Below are positions 24,379-35,525 of a stretch of DNA of 64,000 nt, piece by piece (the first letter of the stretch is position 1; each line of letters begins with the position of its first letter). Source of the DNA: Astrocystis sublimbata (lineage: Eukaryota; Ascomycota; Sordariomycetes; Xylariales; Xylariaceae); contig JAJNNY010000037.1 in assembly GCA_022453515.1 (NCBI GenBank), positions 299,820 through 363,819 on the forward strand. Reading direction: 5' to 3'. The notes below the pieces were generated by a model that had not been told where the DNA came from, did not search any database, and saw only the letters and a list, made by a program, of their open reading frames with translations. The position numbers were made by a program, and so were the translations under genes.

Positions 24379-26578
24379 CTGAAAGAAAGACGAGGTTGTT
24401 TTGAGATGGTGGTTGGCGTATTGTGTAATGTAGGCAGGCTACATGTAGGTAGCCTACAGATTGCCTCGGGTGCTAGTGAGGGTGCTCGGGTAGGTACCTA
24501 GCTAAGGGCCTAAGGCAGCTACCTAGAGGAGGTAGCTACCCCACGAGATGCGGGCAGTTGCCGTCACTAACGTCGCCAGTTTGAGATGGATTTGACCGTC
24601 TACTAATGATTTACTCCAATGTTGAACCAACATCATCCTCTCTTTCAAATGAGTAACGAGTTTTCATCTGCGAAACACGACTCAACAAAATGAGAACATT
24701 GATGTTATATCTGTCGACCGAGTTGAGACTGTACCTGAACGTGAACACAATGAAGAGTCCATCGATGACACCGCACATAAAACACCATTTCCATTCACAT
24801 TGGAGGAGCTGGGTGTCACTTTGAACTTTGATGAAAATTTCGAATTAGACCTCGAATTCATATATCAGGGCATGCGGCTCAAGCTAAATTGACTCAAAAC
24901 TCTCTTATATTTCCAAGACTCCAACGAAGCCAGAGAATCTGCTTGTTGCTATCAACGAAGAATTTCGCCTCAGAAGCTGCAGGTTCATCACGCGCAAATT
25001 AATCACATCAACGGACTATAGGTATAGGCGATGACCTTCATTTCCAAGTTTCGATGCCAAAGATATCACCCAATCCAACCTTCGCAGCCCAGGCTTCTAT
25101 CTAACCCACATTCAAAGAGTCGCTCGTGGACTGCAAAGTAGCATTTATACGTCTAAATGCTGAGCTGACAAGACAAGGAGCGAAACCACATCACCGGGGC
25201 AATATCACGAGCAGGCCAGTGGTGCTCGGATACCAGAACATCCGCGATATGACATCTCCAGAAACCTTGACAAGAGGTTTGAAGTCAAGAACTTTTCCCG
25301 GCCCGTGCGGTTGGCCAGGTCAACAATACGAGAAAAAGGGGTCGACCATTCCGGAATCAAACGGATCAATCAGGAGAATGGCCCTCATTGAGATGATAGC
25401 AAAGTAACCTGAGAATGTGTACACGCTTATGGGTGGCCCCGGGACCCGGAGACGTGGTCGTTGCTCTGAAAGAGGGCATTCCTAATCAAGACACTGGGCA
25501 CGCTTACCTCGCGATGAGGACCGAAACGGAATCATATCACTCGGTCCTCCGAAGACAACTCTAGGCCCGGCTATGGTGGCCTAGAGTCATCTTAGCCTTT
25601 TGAGATGTCCTATCCCATGCTGTGTTTTCTGGGCGTGGTCTGGAATGGATCATTGCACCATGCAGAGTGCTCGGACTGGATGAAGCAACTGGCGAGGTCT
25701 TCCAAGACTGATATCCTAATCGACTCTGTCCCGACCCTGTCCCAAGATGACAAACCCAAGATGACAACGCTTCCATCTCTAGCTCATGCTGTCGCTTACC
25801 GCAGGATCGCGAGCGGTTCTCGTCGGAAAAGGGTGGTGTTTTACGACGATGGTATGGTCAATTCAGTCAATCCCCAATGTCTTGGACATGCGGGGTCCCT
25901 TGCATCATGACATGGTCTTAGCCCATTCCATGCAGGGTGTCGTTACCAAATGCTGCATCTACGGCCCATCAACGACGAGGGGAAATGGTCTTCAGGCTCT
26001 TCTAGACATACGAAAAAAGGGTCTGCGTGCGAACAGACTCGAGCGGTTTGGTACCAAAAATAGAGCCTGCAGAAAAGAACAGCATCGTCATTATCGCACC
26101 CCTGCATGAACTTCGTGCCAACATCCCACGACGACCACAATCTCAGCGCTGCTATATCAGCCTAGGTCATAAGTTATCGTACGCATCGCTTAATTAAATC
26201 ACTATCACTTGGCGTGGAACAGATGATTGAGACGATGCGAGTGAACGAGCCATGGTTCTGTCTGGTTCGCTAAGGGACTCGCCCCGGGTAAATGACCCTG
26301 GACATTTAGACGGCATGATCCAGTTCTCACCAGGCTTCATATATCGAAATTGGGTCTAGATGAGGTTCCGGGCGTTGTTTGCAGGTCGCCTCTGCGCATC
26401 AGACTGTTGTTATCTTTCCCAGTGATGGTATCAGCAACGAGGTCGAAGCTCTATAAATAAAGGAGCGATCGGCAACGAGGAGAAATGGTTTTTGTGCCGT
26501 ACAGGAGCAAGACAACCGCAAATCTACATCGAGAGCCACTCCTAGTTGCAAGTCTTCTCACGCAAAAACACAGACATC
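24379..26578. other. Gene-poor stretch with possible coding relics
   Basis: Near 24480-24545 there is a dense cluster of GGTACC/CCTAGG/AGCTACC palindromic motifs. From 24653 to 24892 a plus-strand frame of 79 codons without an ATG encodes an acidic, protein-like segment (for example TLEELGVTLNFDENFELDLE). Further fragments at 25415-25565 (VAPGPGDVVVALKEG) and 25740-26110 lie in shifting frames. These could be remnants of one decayed gene, but no family is recognisable. The last 130 bases form the promoter of the secreted-protein gene. Confidence 0.35.
26452..26459 (+). promoter_or_regulatory. TATA box
   Basis: The sequence TATAAATA lies 127 bases upstream of the ATG of the secreted-protein gene, a normal spacing for a fungal TATA box plus a short leader. 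This suggests a regulated rather than constitutive promoter, which is inference. Confidence 0.6.
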
Positions 26579-27208
26579 ATGCACCGAGCAGTCCTGACCT
26601 CCCTAGCCCTTGCGGCACTCATCCATGCGGCCCCTATAACGGAGCCCACGAAGACGACAGAAACATCAGTGGGAGACGCCACGGTCGACGGGATCATCAT
26701 TCCCAAGCCGACATTCATCCTCCTCCCACCGATCACCGGTCCCATAAAGCCGTCAGACAAGCGGGATACGGAGGTGAAGGAGCGCCAGTTCACCTGGGGC
26801 GACCCGTCCACGTGGTGGGGTGTCGGCGGCGACAAGCCGACCCCTACGGGCGATACCACAATCGGAGAGCCCATCTCAGGCGGCATCAACCCGTCCAACA
26901 AGCGCCAGACTATCATCGGCGGCGGAGATGCGAGAAAAGAACACATCACCGCGCTAGAGCTCGAGTACGAGACGCTGCTACACACTTTCGGCACCGACGG
27001 ACCGTGGCCGATTAAGCAACGCCTCAGGGCCATCGAGAGCGAGCTATCCAAGAAATACGGTATCAAGATCGTGAAGTCACCCGATGGAACCACCACGACA
27101 TTCACACCCGGCAAGCGGGACTTCACCTTCCCCGGCGGTCCCATTCCCGGGGGCCCGCTGAAGCCGGAGCACCCGATTCCGGGTGGTCCAATGGAACCAA
27201 GTGACTAA
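26579..27208 (+). CDS. Secreted cysteine-free protein with three Lys-Arg (Kex2-type) sites
   Basis: A single exon of 209 residues from ATG 26579. Residues 1-18 are a clear signal peptide (MHRAVLTSLALAALIHAA). There are no cysteines. Lys-Arg pairs at 61-62, 108-109 and 179-180 are followed by DTEVKERQFTWG, QTIIGGG and DFTFPGG, so Golgi Kex2 protease would cut the precursor into about four pieces. The piece between the second and third sites has a predicted helix (HITALELEYETLL, AIESELSKKYG) followed by a strand-like KIVKSPDGTTTTF. The last piece is rich in Pro and Gly (PGGPIPGGP). Fungal proteins of this type include Kex2-processed repeat proteins and precursors of small secreted peptides or ribosomal peptides. 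No modifying-enzyme gene is adjacent, so a cyclic peptide product is unsupported. Function is unknown. Confidence 0.8.
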   Translation: MHRAVLTSLALAALIHAAPITEPTKTTETSVGDATVDGIIIPKPTFILLPPITGPIKPSDKRDTEVKERQFTWGDPSTWWGVGGDKPTPTGDTTIGEPISGGINPSNKRQTIIGGGDARKEHITALELEYETLLHTFGTDGPWPIKQRLRAIESELSKKYGIKIVKSPDGTTTTFTPGKRDFTFPGGPIPGGPLKPEHPIPGGPMEPSD

Positions 27209-30200
27209 GTCCCTAGACTCCCATGCCCGGGACATCAGCGGAGGATCAGGCGGACAGTGTATGAGAGGGCGATGGAGGATTTGATGACTCGCACGGAGCC
27301 AATGATATCCTGAATTTCTAGTACTCTATTTTTGTGAATTTAAAAAGCCGTTATTCTACCTACCTAAGTAGTGTATTGTAGCGTTTGTTAAGCGTGTTAA
27401 GCAGAGAACCGGTCTCGCCGGTCATGCCGGTTACCTAAGTACTCAATCTAGGCAACTCTAATATTCGACTATGAGATCTTCCATTCGGCCATCGATGTGC
27501 AATGCAACTCGTAGTGTTTTCTAACAATAGCATCTCCCCAACTCAGGACCAAGTCATCCTGACCTGTGTCACACACGTGCTTCGCGCCGATAACTCGGTA
27601 ACACCCATCATGAGCCATTCGTCACCAGATCCAGAGATACCTATGACTCGTGGCTAGGCAGTCTTTCAGCTACGGGAACTAAACTAGTTAAACCATCACT
27701 CGGTGAGTTATCCGCGGCGCGCAACAACGTCTCGCGGCAGCTTCGGCCGGCATACGTATACTATTAGTATACTGTAGTTACGCAGACAACTTCCACGTCA
27801 GCCAGTTCTGCGTCGTGGCGGGTCACACGAGTCAAGCTGGTGGTGGACGGCGCCATCGAGCGGCGTAATTCCATACAGCTACCAACCACAAAGTCCTGGC
27901 AGTCAGCGTGCCAACTACGCAGTAGTCTCCGCTCACTAGCTAAGTCCTTCCTATTTCCATAGATAGTCTGTGGCAGACGCCACGAACAAGCTTGCGAGCA
28001 AGGAGTCTCCGGAATGCCGGATATAATAGCCTTTGGCCGCCCGCACCGGTCAGTCGGGCGATCATGACGGTGATCGCGGTTTTAGTGAACAGGCAGGCAC
28101 GCAATCAATATGAACCATTCTAGACCCCTCTCCCGTGACATTTGGCTCACTCGTAATTGCCGAACTGAACTATGACATATCTCAGAGGCAGCTAGCCCAG
28201 CGAGTCATTTCGGTTGAGAGTGAGCTGAGCCAGTCTGCGCTTCGAGATGATGCCAGCCACGGCCCGTGCCACCACCACCTGTCGAGTCTCTGTCTCGTCT
28301 GTCTCTATACGTCATGTGATTAATCAGAAGTGATAGAAGATAAATGACGCTGACAGAGTAGAATGGCGACTCATGAGACAGCGGACGGCCGTGCACGTCG
28401 TCGAGCCCCAATTAGATCCCGTCAGATTATAGTGCGCGAAGGAGGCCTGTGCTGCTATTAGTTACTGCCTCTATCTATCCGGCATGGTGACAGCCCATTC
28501 CGCGAGCAGACCGGAAAGTCTACTTGAGACGCGATTAAATGACATGTCGGGCGGAAATATCGAGTAGCACGGTCGTGGTGGCGTACATAGTATTGCGCCC
28601 TAGGGCGGAGGGGCGCGACAAGCCACGAAACCCGGAATGGGGGGCCCGAGAGGCGCCATTGCTTCAGAACTACAGGAAGTCGAATGTCTAATGATAGCTC
28701 GGGTTACACGCCCAGGTGCCGAGGCTGAGACCCGAGACGATGAGGCCAGGCGAGCAGGTTTGCCATGATATCTCAATCCGAGTCAGGCGGACGAGCCGGC
28801 TTGACTTGCCCGGACTTTATCTTCTAGACAATAATCACACCACCGGGTGATGGTTCGTAGGTTCCGTTACGCTAGCTATCTAGGCATGTTAATGATCTAC
28901 ATACTTACGACATGAGAGGCGTTGCTGAAATGAGAAGAAAGCCATAGGAAGGCTGAGATGAGTCCTTCCAGAAGGTGACCTCTCATGGCAAAGAATGATC
29001 CCAAGAGGTGACACTTTTCCCCGGTCCTGGGCTGGTATCTGGTCATACGACGACAAATCCAGTCGCTGCCATGTGCACAATGCAGTTAGTGACATGAGGT
29101 GGTGGCGTACCATCAACAGTCGATATTATGCGTACACACATTCGCAAGAGCAGTAGAGTCATCTCCAGTCTGTGGGTTGGCACAGTCATCTAGACTGATG
29201 GCCTAGACTAGAATCTATTCATGTCAGGATAATCACCTGTACCAAAATCTCTAATAGTTGGCGGTTTGTCTCGACAAGAGTTGGGATCATTGACACGTAA
29301 GATCAGTAGGTAGGCATGGAAAGCTGTGTTGTTCTTTAGAACCTCAGATCAGACTCAGGCGACAACGGAAAGGCGAAAAGAGGCTTGAAACCGGCGAGAT
29401 AAAGCACTGGTCCGCGTTCCATTTGACATGATGGCAGGCAAGTGACCGATTCGGGCTGAATGATGGCGAACTGGTTGGTTGCCTGTGTGCGGCCTTGTGT
29501 GCTTACCGCTCCTACACGCCGAAGGGCGGCAGCAGACCTCATCATCCGAGAGATAGGTAATAGCGATGGACCAACTCATAACCACGTAAAGCAATTAGCC
29601 GGAAGAGACCTGGGGACCTACTTTCAAGTGGTGAGTGATCTGGCCAGAGGATCAACAATGCAATGCGGTACGAGATCGTAGCCTAGTTTTTTCTTTCTTT
29701 GTCTTGGTGTGCGTGTCGAGCGTGTAAGTGTCTTGTCTAAGAGAGAGAGAGTGTGTGTTTCGTCTTGGACTTCGCCATCAGACCAGAAAGTGGAAAGAAA
29801 CTAAGATTTTCGAGATGACACGCAGTCAAGCAGGATCAGGTGCTACGATGTTAGCATAATCGATAGAACATGATCAACCGTTCTCCTTTGATGGACCGGC
29901 CTGGATGGCAGATACTAGCATACTGCAGTAGACCTAACAGGGCGCAAGGAACGGATCCTTGGGGGGGGAGGAGATGGAGTGAGTGATGGGAAACTCGGTA
30001 GATCCGTCTCGGCGTTTTCCTGGTCCTGCTGCCTCGCTGCATCACACACTACTGTACTCTCCTACTCTGTTGGTAGGGTGAGCGGGCTGCTCTTATCGGG
30101 TGCAACCACGTCGCTCGTTGCTGCAGGCTCTCGTCTCCACTTACTACACACATTTATCCACACCCACACACACCACACAAATCACCATGACCACTCCCAC

Positions 30201-33200
30201 TATAACGGGGCGCCAGTGTCGAGGAGTGTGGCAGTCACCCGCCGAATCTCGAAATTGGTGATAGCCTCATTCCGTTAGGCGCCACCCGATCCCTCCGTTT
30301 GGGCGGTTTGTTTACACACTATCATGTCCAGCTCGTGCCTAGCTCTGGATGAGAATCCAGATTGAAACATAGCGACGGCAGGCTCTCATGTAGCCCTATC
30401 AGACTACCTAGGTTTTGCAGATCGAGCCATGAAAAGAGTCCATCTAATTACAACCAAGCGTCGGATCTGGCGCTGTCACCGAACAGTCACAGAGGAGTGG
30501 TGCTCCATGATATCAAACCTGCGGGCCTGCCCATCTGTCGAGCTTGCGTTGGTAATGACCGGAACTGCATTACATATTCCTGCTGATGATGATGATGGCG
30601 TGGGCCTGGATCTCGAGGTTAGTCACATTTGAATTTTGGCAGTTGTTCACGCCGTTGCGAGCTTGTTAAGTGGGCAGACACAGCAGACACGACAGCATCA
30701 TTGGATCAGCATCCTACATGGATAGGAGGAGGCTTGGGGAGGTGGCAGATCTGAAGTCGGAGTCCGGCCCTTCTCTCTTCACCCACACTCACGCACGCAT
30801 CGTACGCGTCTTCTGTCTTCTGTCTTCCCTTCGAGGAGGATTAATGGGTGGTATGTGTCTGGATGGGGGCCGGAGATTACAGCACACAGATCTCGTTTTT
30901 TCACCGCCATGTGCACCAGACCCAATCAGCCACGCGGAAGGGCGAGGTTCGAGAGCAGCTAGCACCACCAACCCCCCCTCCTCGTTCCCCGAAAGCGTCG
31001 ACGCGCATGTGGCATCGCGCATGCGACTCCATTCCAGCCCACCGGAGATTTGATTCGCCCGGGCGCAGAGGCTTGCGTCGAGGAGAAAAGGGAAGGCAAG
31101 GAAGGGCACAGGGGGGAAGAAAACCAAGAAAGTGGAAAAGGGCAAGGAAGGACTAAACGGGGCCAAGGACTCCAGAAGGGCACACACATCACCACACACC
31201 ACCACACAACTAGCATGGCGCATGGAGAGGCGTGGGAGGATATAGCGATTCCCACACACCAATGCATCGGGAGCGCGCTACTGCATCGCCAACAAGGGTG
31301 TGTGGATGGATCGATGGGTCGATGAACAAGTGGATGATGGTGGATGATGGGATGGGTGGAATCAAGTGGGTAAACGCAGCGCAGCGGCAGCGCAGCGGCA
31401 TAACGCTCTTCCTCCCCCCTTCCATGTCATTTTCCCTTTCGACACCTGCCTGCAGTTCTGCCTACGTGCAGCAGGCCAAGACCATTGGCCGAAAGTCTAT
31501 AATAGGGATTGTCATGATGATGTTGACGGTGCCACTCTGCCGCTAATGCAGCTTCCACTTCCCATGCCGCCGCCGCTTTCTGCATTGCAAATGCACTGCG
31601 CTGCAACCTGACGCCGCGCAATGAGGCATATGCAGGTGGGTAATAGACAAATCGAGCTCACCATGGATCGACTAATCACCATCGCCCCTCGCGAAAGGGG
31701 CCGATAGCAAGTCGTAGTCGTTCGAATCCTGTCGGTCATTTGCGACATACTATGTAGTCGTAGGAGCTGGCGTCGGCGGGCGCAACTCGACTACGTAGTA
31801 TACTATCTATACTTGCGTACGAGTACACTGCCTTTCCCCCCCAACAGCCACCCTATCAGAGCACGGGTCAAGACTATTATGAGATACTCGTACTCGCTGA
31901 CCTGAGCTAGTCCTCCTAGTCCTCGAGCGATCATGATCTCTGGACAAAGAGGATGATGATGGTCTTGCGACTACTGCAGCTATGGAAGGTAGCAGCCGAC
32001 ACCAGTTGCGCGCGTGTAAAATAGGTGAGAGAATTGTCTCAACGTGCAGCCAACCAGCCCTCTCGCCTGCTTGGACCTTGTTCCCTCCCCATCGATCCCG
32101 TCGCCAAGGACCGACTAGGAACGTGCTGGGACCAAACTACTGGCACCTGGTGTCCGTGACTTGTCGCTAGGCGTGCCTTAGTTCTAGATTTAGGTATCAT
32201 ATAGAGTATACGATATATAACGAAGTGTTTAAACCGGCATGTACGGATCTATAGTGGCTGTAGGTAGGTAAATGAGGTTGAGTTCGTTCGCCGTGTCCCA
32301 GGGCCGGCAACGGCAAAGTGGTGGTGGTTGCCTTGTCTTCGCTAGCTAGTATAATCAATCATAAGCTGGCGGATCTTACGACGATAAGACGAGACTATTG
32401 AAAAAATCAAGGAACTACGAAAGGGCATGCAGGTAAGAAACGTAAGCGTTCATGTTCATCGTACCAGAAGTCGACCGAAAGTCATGCCTCTCGATCAGCT
32501 CAGAAAACGCAGCCTTCGACATACATACATACACATCGTTCATGCTATAAACCCAGAGGTAATAGCTGTAGCCTATGTGTATGCGATGGCACGAAAAAAA
32601 GGGAAGGGGAGGGGGCGTGGAGGTTCAACGCCAAGGAGATAATGAAGTCAGCCGGTCTAGCGTGACAGTAGGTGGCTGCGGTTCGCTAGTCGAAATAGGC
32701 CAGATGCAGTGAGATGCAGGTGGGAAACATGCAGACACACAGGCCCTGCTGCATCGTGCTGATGCAACACCAAGGCACTTTGCAGGCAGGCCCTGCGCAT
32801 GGAACGAGATTGCAAAGTAGGGCGGGTGGCGCCGACTGGTTCTGGCGAATGAGCTCTAGACAGCTCCCCTGAACGAATCACATGTGCGATGAAGGGTGTG
32901 ATGATTGCTGTTTCAGTAAGTTTAGTAGTTGATGCGACGAGGTTGCTATTGGTGATTTCATCTTGGTGATGTTCTACCTGAGCAAAGAGGGCAGGCATGT
33001 CACACATTCACATCATGACAGATAGCAATGACAACACAGCTAAGTATACTTGGTATGGTAGTACAATATGTACTCCATTTCAACATTGTATTGGGGATGT
33101 GAATAGTCTATCCTAGCAGGTAAAACTTTCAGTAACCCAGGGGCTCACTTGGGCTCTTTTTTGGCCCAGTGTCCACCACCGTAGATAACGTAAGATATGT

Positions 33201-33973
33201 GCAGACAGCCGCAGCAACCATTTTGTGAAGCTGCTGTGCGCCGCTGTTGATGGGTTATTGACCCGTCTTGTTCTAATTTCGTAACCCATGACGGACTTCT
33301 AGTCCGGAGCTCAATGTGCTCGTGTATCGAAATAGTTCGTCGTCTTCTTCAGAGTCTCCATATATGAAAAAGAAAAGGTTTGTGGTATCATCCAAGCGAG
33401 AGTCCGAGTCCCCCCGTCTAGTTGGTCGCCGTCGTGTATGACGGTTGAGAAGCAAAACATCGTAAAAGCCACCCCTGTTTTTGTGTGGGAAAGATCCGTT
33501 GCCGTCTCCAGCGCCGTTGAAGAATGGTTTGGAGAAAGTCCTTCCCGGTGTTGGAATAAATAGAAAGCGCCTCGACTCCTCAGTCTCCGTGTCATCTTCA
33601 TTCGTGCTTTCGATATATCCTGCCAACTCCACGCTATTATAAATAGATAAAAAAAAATGTTGCGTAAGTGTACAGTGAAACGACTGTATCGGTGTGCCGA
33701 ATATTTTTTTTGACCTCTTGGGAAAAAAAGGGACAATGGTACCGCCCAAATGGAATCGCCAATGTTGGGCGATGTAGATTAAAACATTTAGTTGTATGCC
33801 GGCTTATGTCGCGGTAGCCTGGCAAGAAAGAACCATGGATGGCTGAAAGGGTCCAGACATTGTGCGAATAACTCCAAGTAGTTCCGAGAATGTAGCATCA
33901 ACTTGATGTTGAACGTGACGCAAAGTGATGGGCCCACAACCAGGCCAGGTACTCGCGCGATCAAACAGCATAG
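27209..33973. other. 6.8-kb gene-poor region
   Basis: This lies between the 3' ends of the secreted-protein gene and the Ran1-like kinase gene. I find no frame with family motifs. Low-complexity zones occur at 30140-30190 (CA-rich) and 31040-31210 (purine-rich, then CA-rich), and there is a bulged hairpin at 31681-31705. The 158-codon minus-strand frame at 33273-33749 is acidic but has no recognisable motif and probably belongs to the 3' UTR of the kinase. No tRNA or transposase is visible. Confidence 0.4.
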
Positions 33974-35525
33974 CTAATAGAAACTTTGGAAATTGGCCAG
34001 TAGTGGGAACTGGGCATGGTGAAATGGGTTGGGTTGATGGAACTGAGGTACTTGGGTGTATCGGTTCACCACGTCCCAGAAATAGGGGATAGTGAATTTG
34101 TTGGCGATGCAGGAGGGCTGGGAAAGGCCTGGGTCCGCACAGGGTCCGCACGCTTGGTAAGCTCCGTGAACGGGCACGGCATGCTGGGGGATGAACTCCT
34201 GCGGAAAAACCATCTGGGGCTCCTCTGGGTCGAAGAACTGGGGTTCCGGCACCGGCATCTTCTCGTTCTGTATCTCCAGAATCTCCTCGTCGTCCAGGTC
34301 CTCGATACTCGAGCAACTGGACGCGAGGGAACCTTCGTCCGAGGAACAGGTGGATTCCACATCTGAGTCCGATCCAGCAGGAGAAAGCGGTGCGTCGTAA
34401 CTCATGCTATCAACAGCATCCTCGTAGGTAACATAATCGGCGGGCTCGGGCGATGCCGGTGGAGTGGGCAACGTTTGTGGCACCGCCGGGATGGTGAGCT
34501 TGGAGCAGGTTAGAATCCTAGTCCTTAGCTCTGGTAACGTAATTCGTTCATCTGGGTTGCGCGTGAAGACGCGTCCCAAGATGTCGTTCAGGTCGTCCGA
34601 CAATGGCAGAATGGTCCTTAGGAAGTCCTGGCTCCTGGTGAATGCGCGGTACGTGGAATCCTCAAACGATGCCTGTCTCCACGGGTTACGGCCGCATGCT
34701 AGGTTTACCAGGATAACACCAAGGCTCCAGACATCATTCGGAGCACAGTAATAGTATGGTCTCCTGGACGAGGGGTCAAGGCATTCTGTAGTGAGTAGCA
34801 ACAGCGTCAGTCCATGTTCCACGAGGACAGCGGGTTGGTATTGGAGGAGGGATCCTACCTGGTGACATGTAGAATGTCGAGCCACAGCCATAGTCCTCGG
34901 ATCGTTCGTTGGCAGTAGCTAGGCCAAAGTCTGCCAACTTCACGGTAGCTCCCTGGTTCGAGACAAGAATGTTCTCCGGCTTCAGGTCCCTGTGGTAAAT
35001 CCCCAATGCATGGCAATGCTCAACGGCGTCCAGGATTTGCAGAAAAACACTCTTTACCATATCGTCCTTGCCGACATATTGGCCACACTCGGTGATGTTG
35101 AAGAACAGGTCTCCCTCCGAACAATACTCAAGAACAACATAGATACAATCGGGGTCATCGACAATCTTGTGCATGGAAACCACATTAGGATGAGCAGAGG
35201 CCTGGTAGTGAAGTCGGAGTTCTCGGTGTTGGAAGGCTAGCTGTCGTCTGTCCAGTGGGGATCCATCGGCGTTAAACTTGCTGAGCGTCTTGACGGCATA
35301 TTGGATCCTGGTGGTGATGTCGACGGCCAGATACACCACGCCATAGGCGCCAGTGCCAATGATCTTTATTAATTGCAAGCTCTCCCCTAGGAACTTGCCC
35401 AACCTCTCCTCTGGCGCAACTGGAGTGTATTGTGCGAATGGTTGTTGCATGTAGACGGGTTTGCCGTCGTCGTATGTTGGAGATGCCGGTGGCGTGTGGT
35501 ATCCGTATACTGCTGCATTATTCAT
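33974..35525 (-). CDS. Ran1/Pat1-Sks1-like serine/threonine protein kinase
   Basis: Two exons: 35525-34859 and 34785-33974, with a 73-bp intron; 492 residues. The start MNNAAVYGYHTPPASPTY is chosen over an upstream in-frame ATG (35606) because the conserved N-terminus starts there. The kinase domain runs from about residue 52: Gly-rich loop IGTGAYGVVY, Lys in YAVKTL, catalytic HRDLKPEN at about 177-184, DFGLA, and the activation segment GSTFYMSPECLDP, whose SPE is completed across the intron. PNDVWSLGVILVNLACGRNPW follows. The C-terminal 190 residues are acidic, then Pro/Gln/His-rich. Relatives are fission yeast Ran1/Pat1 and budding yeast Sks1/Vhs1, acting in meiosis control and nutrient signalling. 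It straddles the left limit of the inverted repeat seen in this window. Confidence 0.92.

Noticed and set aside
20000..28000. Secondary-metabolite or RiPP cluster around the Kex2-site protein
   Set aside because: No DUF3328-type, tyrosinase, PKS, NRPS or transporter gene is nearby; the neighbours are a lyase and an unknown protein.
33273..33749. 158-codon minus-strand frame
   Set aside because: No family motif, and it lies just downstream of the kinase stop codon; more likely 3' UTR.
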